This document shows, one piece after another, positions 23,067 to 34,268 of a stretch of 64,000 bases of DNA. Source of the stretch: Flammulina velutipes (lineage: Eukaryota > Basidiomycota > Agaricomycetes > Agaricales > Physalacriaceae); the NCBI GenBank assembly GCA_011800155.1, contig JAALGH010000011.1, forward strand, positions 248,001-312,000. The letters are read 5' to 3'. The translations under genes were made by a program, and so were the position numbers. Below the pieces are notes generated by a model. That model ran no database searches and was not told where the DNA came from. It saw only the letters and a list, made by a program, of their open reading frames with translations. The number at the start of each line of letters is the position of its first letter. Position 1 is the first letter of the stretch.

Positions 23067-24435
23067 ATGGAGATCAGGAAGGCAATCGAACGAGAATCCC
23101 TGCCTCAGGTCATTGTTCAGTTTCTTCATCCTTTTCACTCGTCAAAAAAAGCGGCTTTCCTGCAATTAGAGGCCTTCCCCTGTTCATCGACGGACAAACG
23201 ACCTTGTCTTCCACTGGTCGTCGCCCTGGCTGCATGCCGTGCTTTAACAGGAGCTCCCTCTTCGTCTTTTCTTGCTACCAAATCCAAGACGCCTATACAG
23301 GACGAGTTCATCTACGAGAGAGAATACTACTTCCACGCCACACTTGACAACGAAAACTACCCCCTTTATTATAATTTTTCACTCTGGACACCTCCACTGC
23401 GATCGGAAGTTCCCTCTGAATGGTTCCTTCCTAATTATCCTGCACAGGATGTAGATGAGGACATTCATCCAGAGTGGTCCGCAGGGCTTCAATTGTCGTC
23501 GAGACATAGCGAAGTTAGCACCTTCATACGCACCATAGACCCTCGCTGTGTCCTCTCCGGCCACGCTTTTTGTACTGAAACCGCTCACATTGTCCCAAAA
23601 TCTGAGTGTCAATGGGTGAGCAGTTAATCGTCCCAAGTTTCAGACGTTCCAATTGACTAACGGCTGGTTCAGTACGAGAAGAACAACGTATTGAATCAAC
23701 TCCGGCCTTCCCGGATTATAGTTGGATGCTACGAATCAGGCCCACGGAATCTAATCAATGACCCGAGGAATTATCTGACCCACGACGCAGGCATAAACCG
23801 CGTATTCGAGCTTCCACTCATGTTTTACTATCCTTTTGGCGACGATTTCGTTGCCTTCTTTTATAAAGGGTTTTCGACGTATAGTATGGACTATCACTGC
23901 AGGAAAGCAATCATACCACATCGCGTGGATCCATACCTGCTCTACGTGCGGTTCGTTTGGTCTATCTTCTGCTATTCGACACGCAATAGGTCGTTCTCCT
24001 TTCATGCATTACCACCGGGGAAGACGGATCAGGACAGGACGTCGTCAATTACTGACGCCAGCGCCAGCGACGAGGACAGCAACAGAGAAAGAAGCGAGAA
24101 TAGTGGCTCTATGGATGGATCCGATATCGATATCATGGGGGATGATCAAAACGGAGATGTTAGAGGAACTCGTCTTGAAGCCAGTTCCATCGCTGCCAAC
24201 CATGCGAATCTTGATCAGCTCTTTGAATTGGCAGAAGGCGAGAAATCTTTTTTTTTTTGTGCGTGGCGCTGACGTTCTAGCAGCTCAAGGTGTAGCGTTT
24301 GCTCCAGAGTTCGGGGACGAGATGAATTATCATCCTGATCTTTCCAGGATCGAGGCTGTACGCTCCCAATACCTGGAGTCAAACCCCCAGGTACGGATGA
24401 CTAGTGGGTCTTATCCTCGCCCGGAAGACGAGTAA
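23067..24435 (+). pseudogene. HNH-nuclease domain protein with a 1-nt homopolymer frameshift
   Basis: Exon 1 (from 23067, MEIRKAIERESLPQ) leads to the HNH-type core RTIDPRCVLSGHAFCTETAH (AH at the usual first-His place). An intron begins around 23613, and exon 2 follows with NNVLNQLRPS, NYLTHDAGINRVFELPLMFY and PFGDDFVAFF. An acidic Ser-rich region follows. At 24247-24257 a run of eleven T shifts the frame and gives an early stop. With ten T the frame continues as FFFVRGADVLAAQGVAF to the stop at 24435. Agaricomycete genomes carry many such HNH proteins of unknown role. This may be a real inactivating indel or a homopolymer sequencing error. Confidence 0.65.
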
Positions 24436-24726
24436 GAAGATCAACTGTAGTAAATATTTCTGCATTACGATTCTGGAAATTATGACCGAGTCAGTATTTT
24501 TTGTGTCATTTGAGGCCACCTAGGATCATCAATGGATGTACAAGCTAAGGACCTCAACAAATGCCAACTTTAAAGTAGACGCCACACTCGATATAATTGT
24601 ATTGAGTCATAGAATATTGCGTAGAGGTGTTAGCGTAGCATATATAGAGAACATATAGAGTAAATTACACCAAATGGTTAAAATAGCAAACGTCGTGATG
24701 AGGTCGTAAAAGCTTCCTGATACTCT
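24436..24726. other. Short convergent spacer
   Basis: 3' flanks of the HNH gene (plus) and the coiled-coil gene (minus). Nothing else seen. Confidence 0.5.
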
Positions 24727-26781
24727 TCAAGTTCTTGGCTTTGGACGTTTCTGTACTTCTGGCAGAGACACAGTCCTCGCCTTCTTCGGCATTCTGGGGT
24801 CAGTCGTAGGCGACCCAGTTCGTTTCTGGCCTAGAACTGAACATGATAAATCATTGGATGAAAGCTGGAATAAATGTTGGCAACATACCACTCTTTGGAA
24901 GCTGTCCGCTCGGTCCGTGTGTGACTGCTCTCAAAGGAGAGCCCGAAGGTGGACCTGGAAGGCGGAAGGATTAGTTGTGAATAATTAGAATTGACAAGTA
25001 CTCGCCTGTGCGAGGTGGTGGGTGGCGGGGAATCTTGCCCATTGCCTTGAGATTTGCACTTGTAGAAGGCCGTGATGGCGTAGAATTTGACGTCGGTCCC
25101 CCAAGTTTGGCAGACGCCACCGGTGAACTCGTTGGCAAAGAGGGCGGGGCAGTAGGGAGGGTGGCTTTGGGGGCCAAAACTTTCTTAGACTTGGGCGCAG
25201 CCGTAGATGAGGGAGAAGCTGCACGTGAGGACGGAGTATCCTGCGAAATAGACTTTAGTAGGGAGAGAGAGATAACGAGTGATAGATCCCACCTGTTTTT
25301 GTGCGGACGAAGTAGTGCTGGCGCTTGCAGAGGGCTGAAGATTACAGATAATGATCAGAGATGAAACGTGTTGATAACAATAGAGCCTTTCGCACCTTAG
25401 GAACTTTTTGGGCTGGAAGGTTTGTAGGCACTTTGGGTGGAATGGAAGGTGATGAGACTGGTGAAGAGTTCACTGTGATGGGTTTGGAACTGGTTCCGCT
25501 CGCTTTCGTAGAGAAAGGTTTCGTTGGCATAGGCTGGGTCGATGTCGGTTTCGATGGTACGTTGGTCGCGACCGGCTTCGAAGTGGAAGGAGTACGTGTG
25601 GATTCTAGAGTCTTTCAAGATCGACATCATACAGAAACATCGTTAAACTCACCTGAAGCTTTCGTCTTAATCCTCTCCTTGTATGTCTCCAGCATTACGT
25701 CTTGCTCTTGCAGTGCGCGCCACACAACATCGCTAATCTTCAAACCGATGGACATCCATTTCTTTGATGATTCTATGAGTCTCCTAGGGACGTTGGGTAT
25801 CGGTTCCGGCGTAGCTAGCATCTGTTCGAGGCCGCTGGAAGGAAACCTCGCCTTGACTTCGTCCGCGAGCTGCTGTTGCTTGATGACGTCCATGGCCATC
25901 CCCTTGACCTGTTCCATCACCTCCTTCGAAAAGACAAGGTTATCTATCTTTGAGCAGTCAAAGCCGAGCTTGACGACGTTGCTCCGTAGAATTTTGAATT
26001 CACGAGTGGAGGGCGAGGAGGGAGCGGGAGCGGGAGGCGGAGGCGGAGGACTTTCCTCCAAACGCTTTATTGTCGCGTCCCGAGTTTCCAGATCCTTCTG
26101 GAGTTGCTTTCGTTCGGTGGTGAGTACGTCGACTTGTTCTTGAAGGGCCTGGGTCGCCTTTGTTTTCTCGTCGACCTGAGACACCATGAGGTCGTGCTGA
26201 GAGGCGAGTAGAGTGATGTCCTCTTTCAAGGACTGAAGTGATGGAGTACGGTTGGAGGGAACTTTGTGAACGATGTTGGCGATTTCCACTAGCTCTCCTT
26301 GGAGATTCGACGCGAACTCTGATGCGTGACCGTTCTCCTCGATGCGAGCATCGAGCTCTGCACGGAGATTGTGATGGGCAGTAATGAGAGACTCCTTTTC
26401 GGCGGTGAGGGCAACGATATTGGCTTGCGTCGACTCCCGTAGAGAACGTAATTCTTTGAGAGTTTCGTCATGAGCTTGCTGCAACTCCACCTTTTCACGG
26501 AGAGATCGTTCGTTGCCCTCCTTGGCCTGCTGGAGGGCGGTGTCGCGTTCCCCCATGATTGACTGGAGACAGTCCTGAAGAGACGGCTGGATAGCATTCT
26601 GCAGTTTGGCGGCATTCAGCTCGGTTTCCAGACGCTGGATTGTTTCGTTCAGATCTTGTATATGGGCTAGATGGCCAGTGGATTGTGCTTGGAATAGAGC
26701 AAGCATAGCATTTGCTCCATTTTGAATGGACATGGAAGGGCGTGGTCTGGTTAGAGGTGTGCTTGTCCCTGCAGCGAACAT
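24727..26781 (-). CDS. Coiled-coil protein with Ser/Pro/Thr-rich tail
   Basis: A long first exon (26781 to about 25651) encodes MFAAGTSTPLTRPRPS followed by an extended heptad-like coiled coil of some 200 residues (IQDLNETIQRLETELNAAKL, AEKESLITAHHNLRAELDAR, DEKTKATQALQEQVDVLTTE). Then come a polyproline hinge (PPPPPPAPAP) and a compact helical domain (FDCSKIDNLVFSKEVMEQVK, RLIESSKKWMSIGLKISDVV). Several small downstream exons give a Ser/Pro/Thr-rich tail (SSKPITVNSSPVSSP, TAPPSLPTSSPVASAK) and end RMPKKARTVSLPEVQKRPKP with TGA at 24727-24729. The architecture suits a cytoskeletal or chromosome-associated scaffold, but no specific family is recognised. Tail exon boundaries are less certain than the first exon. 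Confidence 0.7.
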
Positions 26782-28050
26782 GAAAGAGACAAGGTGATGG
26801 TTGATGGCAAGTTGATGGAATCTCGAGTTTCAAATAAATAAATGTTTAGAGTTAAACATAAGACATTTTAAAGACACACGTATTATGTAGCCTCGCTTAT
26901 TAGCCGATAGTACTTGATAAGGACGAATCTATGTTGTATTTGTACATTAGAAAACATCGAAGCAGACGCGAGACGCGACGCGACGGATCTGCGGCGTTTG
27001 GCAGATGATGCATCTTTAAAGTTGAATCCCATCAAGGCAAATTCCGTGGCGGCGTCAAGCCGGAACGAGCTTGGAGATTGATAATTCTATTAGAGACTAG
27101 AGTGTCATCAGCTACAAACCAACTCAGCTACCTATTTCCAGCTATCTGTAACACAACATAATTTCAAAACCCTGGTTTCGTCGACTACGCCACATTTTGC
27201 CATCTGGATCTGGCTATATCCGACAACGATGCATGAATAAGTAAGGGAGGAGAGGACAAGAGTTCCTCAAGGTGAATATACTGCTAGATCCCTATACTTA
27301 AGTTGATGTTATGAGGGATCATTCACAGAATGTACTTAGAACAAAGTAGTGCGGATGATACACTCTGCTGGATGAATCTGAACAAGGGAGATGTGGCCCA
27401 TTGCGCAATCCGCAGAAGAGCAGTAAGCTTTATGTGAATGATATGAAGCAGAATTATTGATGGGGCTTCAATGCAGTCGAACCCTGAATCATTCGCAGAA
27501 AATAGACGCCAGAATGAGCTTACCCGAACTATATCTTACCAAATTTTATGGACTAGAGGCGATCGTAGCTCAGCTCGTAGAGCATCAACATCCTGCATTA
27601 AAGCAGTCATTCGAGTCGTCTAACCCTTGGGTTCGGACCTTCTACTAGCCTGATTTCAGGCCGATCGCTTTTTGTGCATTTATTGTCTTTATCAGTCGTC
27701 TCAGACAATTCAACAATGAGTATATAGTTGTATGAATAGCTACGCCACAACTTGGCCGGAAATAGCCATAATGATCGGCAATGCGGCAATTCAATGATAA
27801 AGCAAGCGGAGCCATTTCCCTTTGTCCTTTCCACCACCATCGTCTTTAGTCTTAGTTTATGTTGTTGCAGATAGAGTCACCTCTATAGGAGAACAAAGTG
27901 ATGGTACGCCTTGGCTTCCGTCTCTGAAAGTATTTATTAACCCGGTAATTCACGCAGGACGCATCGTGCACTTCGAGTGTTGCCACTGTTAGGCCCACTG
28001 TGCGTGTTCATTCGGATTGAACTCAGCGTCCTAACTCATTGCTACAGAAA
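26782..28050. other. Intergenic region with a tRNA-like Pol III candidate
   Basis: No protein gene recognised. The only structured element is at 27559-27673. Confidence 0.5.
27559..27673 (+). ncRNA. tRNA-like or Pol III-type RNA candidate
   Basis: TAGCTCAGCTCG (from 27566) matches the tRNA A-box at all but one position. GGTTCGGACC (about 27630) is a slightly short B-box. The ends gcgatcg (27559-27565) and cgatcgc (27662-27668) can pair as a 7-bp closing stem, directly followed by five T (27669-27673), a Pol III terminator. A strong hairpin (gcctg...caggc) sits just before the 3' arm. No proper T-stem or anticodon arm forms, so it is not a functional tRNA. It may be a decayed tRNA, a SINE head or a small Pol III RNA. 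Confidence 0.35.
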
Positions 28051-29368
28051 ATGCCTTTACTCCCTCAAGAAATCATGGATTCCATTCTCGACCACGTTAA
28101 CGACAATCACGAAGCTATGCGCGCCTGTTCTCTAGTCTGTCGTGCTTGGACCACACCGTCTCAAAAATATCTCTTCGAAAAGCTTCGAATTGACCTCTAC
28201 ATTCGCCCCAAGTCCTACATCCCACCCTTCCGCGAGACCGTGCGGTTTGCCCCGTCAATCCGACCGCTGTACAAGGCCGCCACAATTAATCCACATCTTC
28301 TTTCCCATGTCAAGTCATTGACTCTTAGGGTATGCGGAGACATCTGGCGCTATCGCAATTTCATGCATGCGCCTGCTCATTTTATGGAAAGCAGGACCGG
28401 CAAGTCATGGTTTCGGCATCTACCTCAAATCCTCCTGGGGCTCACGAACCTGGAGCAACTCGAGTTCTCCAACAGCTTCATGTATCCTCTCCTAACGATC
28501 TGTCCCAAACCGGTTCACACTGCCTTACTTTCCCTCTTTCATCGACCGTCCTTGACGTCGTTCAAGATGCTCTCCGGCTCCGCTCTAGAGTTGTTCGCCA
28601 TACTCCAGGAATGCCCAAAAGTCACTCGTCTCTCGCTCGGAATGATAACCTGCTCCTCGGTCACCCCATACCCCCGCGTGCCCGCACTCGAATTAGACAC
28701 GCTTGCTGTCTCGTCCGGCAAGCTTCCGCTCCTGAGGTTGCTCAACAAGGAGTTTCCATCGCAGAAGCTGATCAAGTACGACCGTCTCAATCGCCTACAG
28801 ATACATGTCAGCATGTGTTCTATTGTTGATCTACCGGTCATCGACACGGCGGAGGATTTGCTTCTCCGGAACATGGAAACTTTAGAACATATTGCTTTGA
28901 ATATCTATCTAAACGGTGCGTTTCTTGGCTTTATCATTTCCTATATCTCTTGCTCACCAATTCCCAGCACCATTACACCAGCTCGTTGACCTATCGCGGC
29001 TGAGAAGTGTCACTTTTACTCTCGATCCGGCGATGAATTCAAGCGAAGGGATCACAGCATCAGAACAATGGGCTGACTGGCTCGTCCAGTCGTTCTGCGT
29101 CCTACCTGGTACTGTTGGAATTGAAGAATGCACACTTCAGCTCGTACACTTCTATATTCGGGAGGATTTAGAGTGTCATGAAGAGAGCTGGAAGATCCTG
29201 GATGGGTTGATGGCTCTTTGGCCGTCCTTCAAGACGTTGAAGGTTTTTAACCAATGGAGTAGGTCGTCGTCTTCGGCGCCAAGGCTCTGCGGCGGCGTCG
29301 GTGCATCAGTCATCGGCGCAATGTTTCCTTTGCTGGCGCAAAGCGGAAAGTTGGTGACGGGTTCGTGA
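28051..29368 (+). CDS. F-box/LRR-like protein, 421 aa
   Basis: Two exons (28051-28915 and 28968-29368) join across a 52-nt GTGCGT/TTCCCAG intron in exact phase. The N-terminus is the F-box itself: MPLLPQEIMDSILDHVNDNH, then ACSLVCRAWTTPSQKYLFEK. The rest is made of irregular leucine-rich elements (LLSHVKSLTLRVCGD, LTNLEQLEFSNSF, CPKVTRLSLGMI, METLEHIALNIYL, LVDLSRLRSVTFTLD) ending in a short variable tail. Probable SCF substrate receptor with unknown target. The start is firm because the F-box begins at residue 2. It is followed about 580 bp downstream by the MYND-finger cluster on the same strand. Confidence 0.85.
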
Positions 29369-29944
29369 ATTTCATCTTTACTGTCGATTTATGGACATTC
29401 TTATTACTCACAACGGAACGGCGTACTGAACCACGCATAGAGACATCTATATGATCACCACCACTACCTAACACACATGATTACCCTCCAATGCATTGAT
29501 TTGGCGTCGCGCCGCACCAATTTTCCTCATCTGCACGACCGTGACAAATTTTCCTCCGAGGTTTACTAGCTTATTTCATTTCCATCCTTGCCTTTCTAAT
29601 CCAGGTCTTCAAGACAATTTTGCTTGTCACAACTACCAACGTGCAAACGAGTGGAAATATGATCAGGGAAGCCACACACTAGGCCATACAAAGATCCCCG
29701 TGCCTGCTCTTGTCTTGGTATATCATGATTCTTGTCCTCTATACTCCTCTATGCCACTGTCAGTGTCATTCTTTGTTCGGATACGTGATCAGTACGTGTA
29801 AGGAGTGTTTAAAATCTCACGACTTGTGATCTGTGATCGCTAACTCAGCTGCCTTCCTCTCGCCACCATCAACCCCGCAAACTCCATCCTACAGTGCGTG
29901 TATCGTATATTCCTGACCTATATATGCTCACGATTCCTCCAGTT
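29369..29944. other. Spacer upstream of MYND copy 1
   Basis: It includes a stretch near 29706 (ctcttgtcttggtatatcat) that recurs near 31806 upstream of the MYND pseudogene, so the duplication unit included promoter sequence. No gene seen. Confidence 0.5.
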
Positions 29945-31444
29945 ATGTCAATACAAGCGATTATAGGCACTGAGAAAGCTCCAGAACTCTTCAAGGTGTC
30001 CCAAGCATTCATTGATACCTTTGTGGACTCGTTGGAAAAGCCTGAGGCACCAAAGCACTGCGCGCGCTACTACCTCTCTTGCTTCTATCTCTTCAATCTC
30101 GATCCCCGTGTCTATACGGAGTTTCGCTGCGCGCGCCCGGACGTGTTTGCTGCCGTCTTGCGCTTCCTGACCATTCGACGATCCGATTCTGCTATCACTA
30201 CTCTGGAAAAGCGCCTCTCTACGTGTCGGTGTGCGGAGACGGACATCGTGAATCCTTTCGATTCGACGCACGTCGTGTCCGCTCCTCCCAGCGATCAGGT
30301 GTTCCCCTTCCTCGTGGATAAGGCGGTTTCCTTCATCACGATCTCCTTTATCAACACTGGTCGGGGTCCGAATGGCACACAGTGGCCGTCCCTAGATAAT
30401 ACTCGCAAAGAAGCGAGAAAGGCTGACAAGCGAGGCGAGCGGTTCCCGTGGCCAAAACAACCTAGCGACGTTTTCGTGAACCCGCCGGACATGATGCTCC
30501 AAACCTTGTGGAAGTTGTACCACACGTACGAGCAGATGAGTGTCATCATGTTCATTCACCTCCTCATACTCGCCGCTGGGACGACTTTCTCATCGGTAAT
30601 CCACACCATTCCCGACTTCCCGCAACAGTTCACGTATCATTTCGATCGAGTGCTATCCGAGAAGAACAAGGATTCGGACTTGACGTTCACCATGGTCATG
30701 CACATCTTGCTCTACGCGACGAACCGATTCTTCGAAGGCGACGTACCTCTTATGAAGTTATGGCAGCCCCACGCGTGCGAAACCATCTTGGCCGTTACGA
30801 AGGCCCTACATAAAGTCTCTGCCCTCCCCGGTCCCAAGTACTCCAGCGACCCAATGACCCCTACCGATATGCAGCGCCTCATCCGCTGCGGCAACATCCT
30901 TCTAATGTTCTCTCGAGGGGAACCCAAAGTCATGGCCAATATCCACCGGTACCATCCTGCCATCATCGCCGAGTCCAAACGCGCCACACCAGCATTGGAA
31001 GACAATCATATCATTGCCTACGACAAAATTTACCGTCTCGTCAATTCCGATAGGTGTCACGCCCCCGGCTGTACTGAGACGTTCAGCAAGCAGAATCGCA
31101 GGTTCCAGGCATGCAGTGGGTGTAGGGTCGTGTCGTACTGCTCGAAAGAGTGTCAGGCTTTGGCGTGGAAGCATCCAGACGTTCCCCACAAACCGTTTTG
31201 CGCCGCTTTGGTCTCGTATACCAAGAAGATCGGTGTCGATTGGCGAAAGACGGCGATTCGACCTCAGCTAGATCCAACGGGTGTCTCTCGGATGTGTTTG
31301 GTGGGAGGCGTAACGAAGGAGGAATCGACGAGGCTGCTCAACTTTGATCTAGAGCTGATCAACTGGAACTTGTGGTTCAAGAACAAGGGAGTGGTTGACG
31401 GAGCAGAATTTCGCCATCTTATGGCCACGGCGCGTCATAAATAG
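29945..31444 (+). CDS. MYND-type zinc-finger protein, copy 1
   Basis: Single-exon frame of 499 aa from MSIQAIIGTEKAPE; an upstream in-frame ATG (29894) adds only a poorly conserved leader. A long N-terminal helical region of unknown fold (about residues 1-365: FIDTFVDSLEKPEAPKHCAR, ERFPWPKQPSDVFVNPPDMM, ILLYATNRFFEG) is followed by a MYND finger at about 371-419. The ligands are C371 and C376, C390 and C393, C399 and C403, then H415 and C419. The tail ends LLNFDLELINWN...ARHK. MYND fingers mediate protein-protein contacts; this large agaricomycete family has no assigned function. Intact, and the best reference for the decayed copies nearby. Confidence 0.85.
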   Translation: MSIQAIIGTEKAPELFKVSQAFIDTFVDSLEKPEAPKHCARYYLSCFYLFNLDPRVYTEFRCARPDVFAAVLRFLTIRRSDSAITTLEKRLSTCRCAETDIVNPFDSTHVVSAPPSDQVFPFLVDKAVSFITISFINTGRGPNGTQWPSLDNTRKEARKADKRGERFPWPKQPSDVFVNPPDMMLQTLWKLYHTYEQMSVIMFIHLLILAAGTTFSSVIHTIPDFPQQFTYHFDRVLSEKNKDSDLTFTMVMHILLYATNRFFEGDVPLMKLWQPHACETILAVTKALHKVSALPGPKYSSDPMTPTDMQRLIRCGNILLMFSRGEPKVMANIHRYHPAIIAESKRATPALEDNHIIAYDKIYRLVNSDRCHAPGCTETFSKQNRRFQACSGCRVVSYCSKECQALAWKHPDVPHKPFCAALVSYTKKIGVDWRKTAIRPQLDPTGVSRMCLVGGVTKEESTRLLNFDLELINWNLWFKNKGVVDGAEFRHLMATARHK

Positions 31445-32028
31445 TCAGGTGTGGCGTAATTCTTAGATCGTCAAATTTGTTGCTTCGCATGTTGTTATCT
31501 GTTATGCTTACCTGTATTGCTTTCGTTGTCGATATCTTGCTATCTTGTACCCCGTCGTCAACCTTATCTGAATTATCTCGAGATAAGTACCCATGTACTT
31601 ATGCCTCTCAAAATGGATATGGTATGGATCGCCCGTTGCAACCTGTTAGTAATTGTCGCCTTTCTTCGAATTTGGAAGTATGATTGTGGGTGCAGGTGGG
31701 TGTAGCTTGAAATCAAAGGACCAGGACTTTGTGACGCGCACTGTCGGAGAACGAAATCTCAATTGAACTTTCCGTAAGTTATGTCTTCACAGGACCCTGA
31801 TGGCGCTTGTCTTGGTATATCATGGGTCTTATTCTCATTCCTTTCTTTTTCTCTTTCCATACGGGATTCCACGACTATGAAAAGAGGAGTTTGAAATGCC
31901 ATGACATGATCTGTTTTGGGCTGAGTAGCTGCTTCTATTACTTACTCACTACCGTCAACCTGCCTAATCAGTGAGTTTATAACTTTTGACCCTCACACCC
32001 TACTCGCCGTCGTATTTCAGCACGATTC
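31445..32028. other. Spacer between MYND copy 1 and the pseudogene
   Basis: It contains duplicated upstream sequence (see 29706 and 31806). No independent gene. The near-motif gtgtggcgtaa occurs at about 31448. Confidence 0.5.
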
Positions 32029-33502
32029 ATGTCTCTCCAAGTCCTGATCGAGACAGAGGATTTGTCGGGGCTCAGGCAGTTCAGCGTCACCGAAGGGTTC
32101 ACTGATACTTTCGTGGACTCATTGGCAAATCCGGAGGAACCAAAGCACTGCGCACGCTACTATATCTACTGCATGGACCTCTTCATCTTCGAACCCCAAA
32201 TGTACACCGAACTCCGCTGCGTGCGTCCGGATGTCTGATTTTGCGCTTCTTGACCATTCGACGACCTGATTCGCTCATCACTGTTTTGGAGAAACAACTC
32301 TCGACGTGCCGGTGCGCGGAGACAGACATGCATTCTCTCGATAATCCTCCTCCTGCCCAAATGTTCCCTTGCCTGGTGAACAGAGCAGTTTCATTCATAA
32401 CCATCGCCTTCAAACCCAGTGGTCGCGGTGGAGCTGGCTTCCAATGGCCCTCACTGGATAATACTCGAAAGGGGGCGAAAAGGGCAGACAAACGAGGCGA
32501 GCGTTTCCCGTGGCCAAAACAACCTAGCGACGTCTTCGTGAATCCGCCTGAGATGATGGTCCAAACGCTGTGGAAGCTATACCACACATACGAGGACCCG
32601 GTGGTGGTCATGTTCCTTCATCTGCTTATCCTTGCCGCCGGGACAACATTCACGTCGGTAATCTACACCGTTCCCGACTTTGCTCCCCAGTTCACGTACC
32701 ACTTCGAGCGCGTTCTCATCGAGAGGAACGAAAATTCGAGCAGCACATTCACCATGATTCTACACATCTTGCTCTACGCGACGAACCGTTTCTTCGAATC
32801 AGACAAACATCTAATCAATGCATGGTGGCCCCACGTATCCGAGACGATCTTGGCCGTGTCAAAGGCTTTGTACATATTCGACGCCCTTCCAGGTCCGAAG
32901 GTTTCTGAAAACCTCAAGGCCCCGACGAAACTTCAGCTCCTCTCTCGATGTGGCCACATCCTGCTCTTATTTTCTCGTGCGAATCCGACCATTCAAGCCA
33001 ATCATCACCTCTTCCACCCAATGATTATCTCTGAAACCAGCCTACTCGCAGCCACTATGGACGACAAGCATGTCATCGCATACGACAAGATCTCGTCACC
33101 TCGGATAGGTGCCACGCCCCTGGTTACACTGAGACGTTCAGCAAACAGAGCCGCAGGTTCCAGGCCTGTAGCCAATGTATGGTCGTCTCATACCGTTCAA
33201 CGAAACAGTGCCAGGCGCTGGCATGGAGGCATCCCGACGTTCCTCACAAACCATTCTGCGTTGCGTTGGTCTCGTACACGAAGAAGATCGGTGTCGATTG
33301 GCGAAAGACGGCGATTCGGCTTCAGCTGGACTCGGAAGGTGTCGCGCGGATGTGTTTGGCGGGAGGAGTATCGAATGCAGAGTCGACGCGCTTGCCCAAC
33401 TTTGATCTAGAGTTGCTCAATTGGAACGCTTTGTTCAAGAGCACGGGGGCGGTTGACGGTACAGAGTTTCGCCGTCTCATGGCGACGGCGCGTCACAAAT
33501 AG
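32029..33502 (+). pseudogene. MYND-finger pseudogene (copy 2)
   Basis: Full-length relative of copy 1, starting MSLQVLIETEDLSG, with two frame-breaking lesions. The first, after RCVRPDV (about 32236), lacks 7 nt compared with copy 1. The second, after VIAYDKI (about 33091), also lacks 7 nt. The finger has lost two zinc ligands as well: the second cysteine reads Tyr (CHAPGY) and the YCSKE cysteine reads Arg (YRSTK). The remaining segments (RFPWPKQPSDVFVNPPEMM, LPNFDLELLNWN, MATARHK) are still readable, so decay is recent. Transcription is possible but a working MYND finger is not. Confidence 0.85.
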
Positions 33503-33705
33503 TGAGATGATCTAATTATCATCGTGTATCACCCACTATTGTTACTTCATGGTTTGCATATCTATGCGATGAGGTTTGACATCCTGTGAATCCTGGATTT
33601 GTGTTGGCCTGTTGCTTTCTCGAGCTTTCATCAGAACAATAAGTAAGAAGCCCATCATGCCAATCTCGACGATTTCGTACTTCTTAACTTCCCGATCCAA
33701 GATAC

Positions 33706-33795
33706 ATGTCTACTCAAGTTCTCATCAGAACTGTGGATATTCCGGAGCTCGAAGGGCTCATAAATGCCGAAGGCATTCACCTTCACAAAATATAG
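33706..33795 (+). pseudogene. N-terminal fragment of a MYND-family gene (copy 3)
   Basis: MSTQVLIRTVDIPELEGL lines up with the starts of the other copies (MSLQVLIETEDLSGL and MSIQAIIGTEKAPEL) and then hits TAG at 33793-33795. Downstream to about 33940 only a weak trace (SDDPPPR) may belong to the same gene. Confidence 0.6.
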
Positions 33796-33940
33796 ACTGG
33801 CCGATGTGCTGCATACACGGAAGAAATGTAGCGCCACACTGCGGTTATCCGGGCCGGAGCGGCCGTGGTGTCGATGTGGCGTCGGACGATCCTCCTCCAC
33901 GTACTCGTGCCATTAGAATTGAAATCGCTTTACCAAACTG

Positions 33941-34268
33941 AGTGCCTGGATTCTTTCGACAATACGATCGATGTCCTTCGACTCTGGAAATGGGACATCT
34001 CAAAGTTCCTGGTGCCGTTAGCATTACCTACTTCAACGCCCGAAATGAAGACAATGCGCAACACCATCACGTCTATCTCGAATTCGAAGCTAATACAATA
34101 TGCACAATTTGATACAATGATTCATTTACCGGCGACTCCCACCACACATTCCTTTCAATGCCCTAACAGCATTTCCGAGTAATTGAGAGAAATAAAAAGA
34201 GCGATACAACATGTCGATGCGCAAGATAAGGTATCCAGGGAACAAAAAAACAAGCGAGCGGAACGGAA
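33941..34268. other. Spacer, decayed
   Basis: No gene recognised between the MYND fragment and the 3' end of the minus-strand 7-TM gene. Confidence 0.45.

Noticed and set aside
27457..27648. Short protein frame containing IVAQLVEHQ
   Set aside because: This peptide pattern is what translated tRNA-like DNA gives; the stretch is better explained by the Pol III-type element at 27559.
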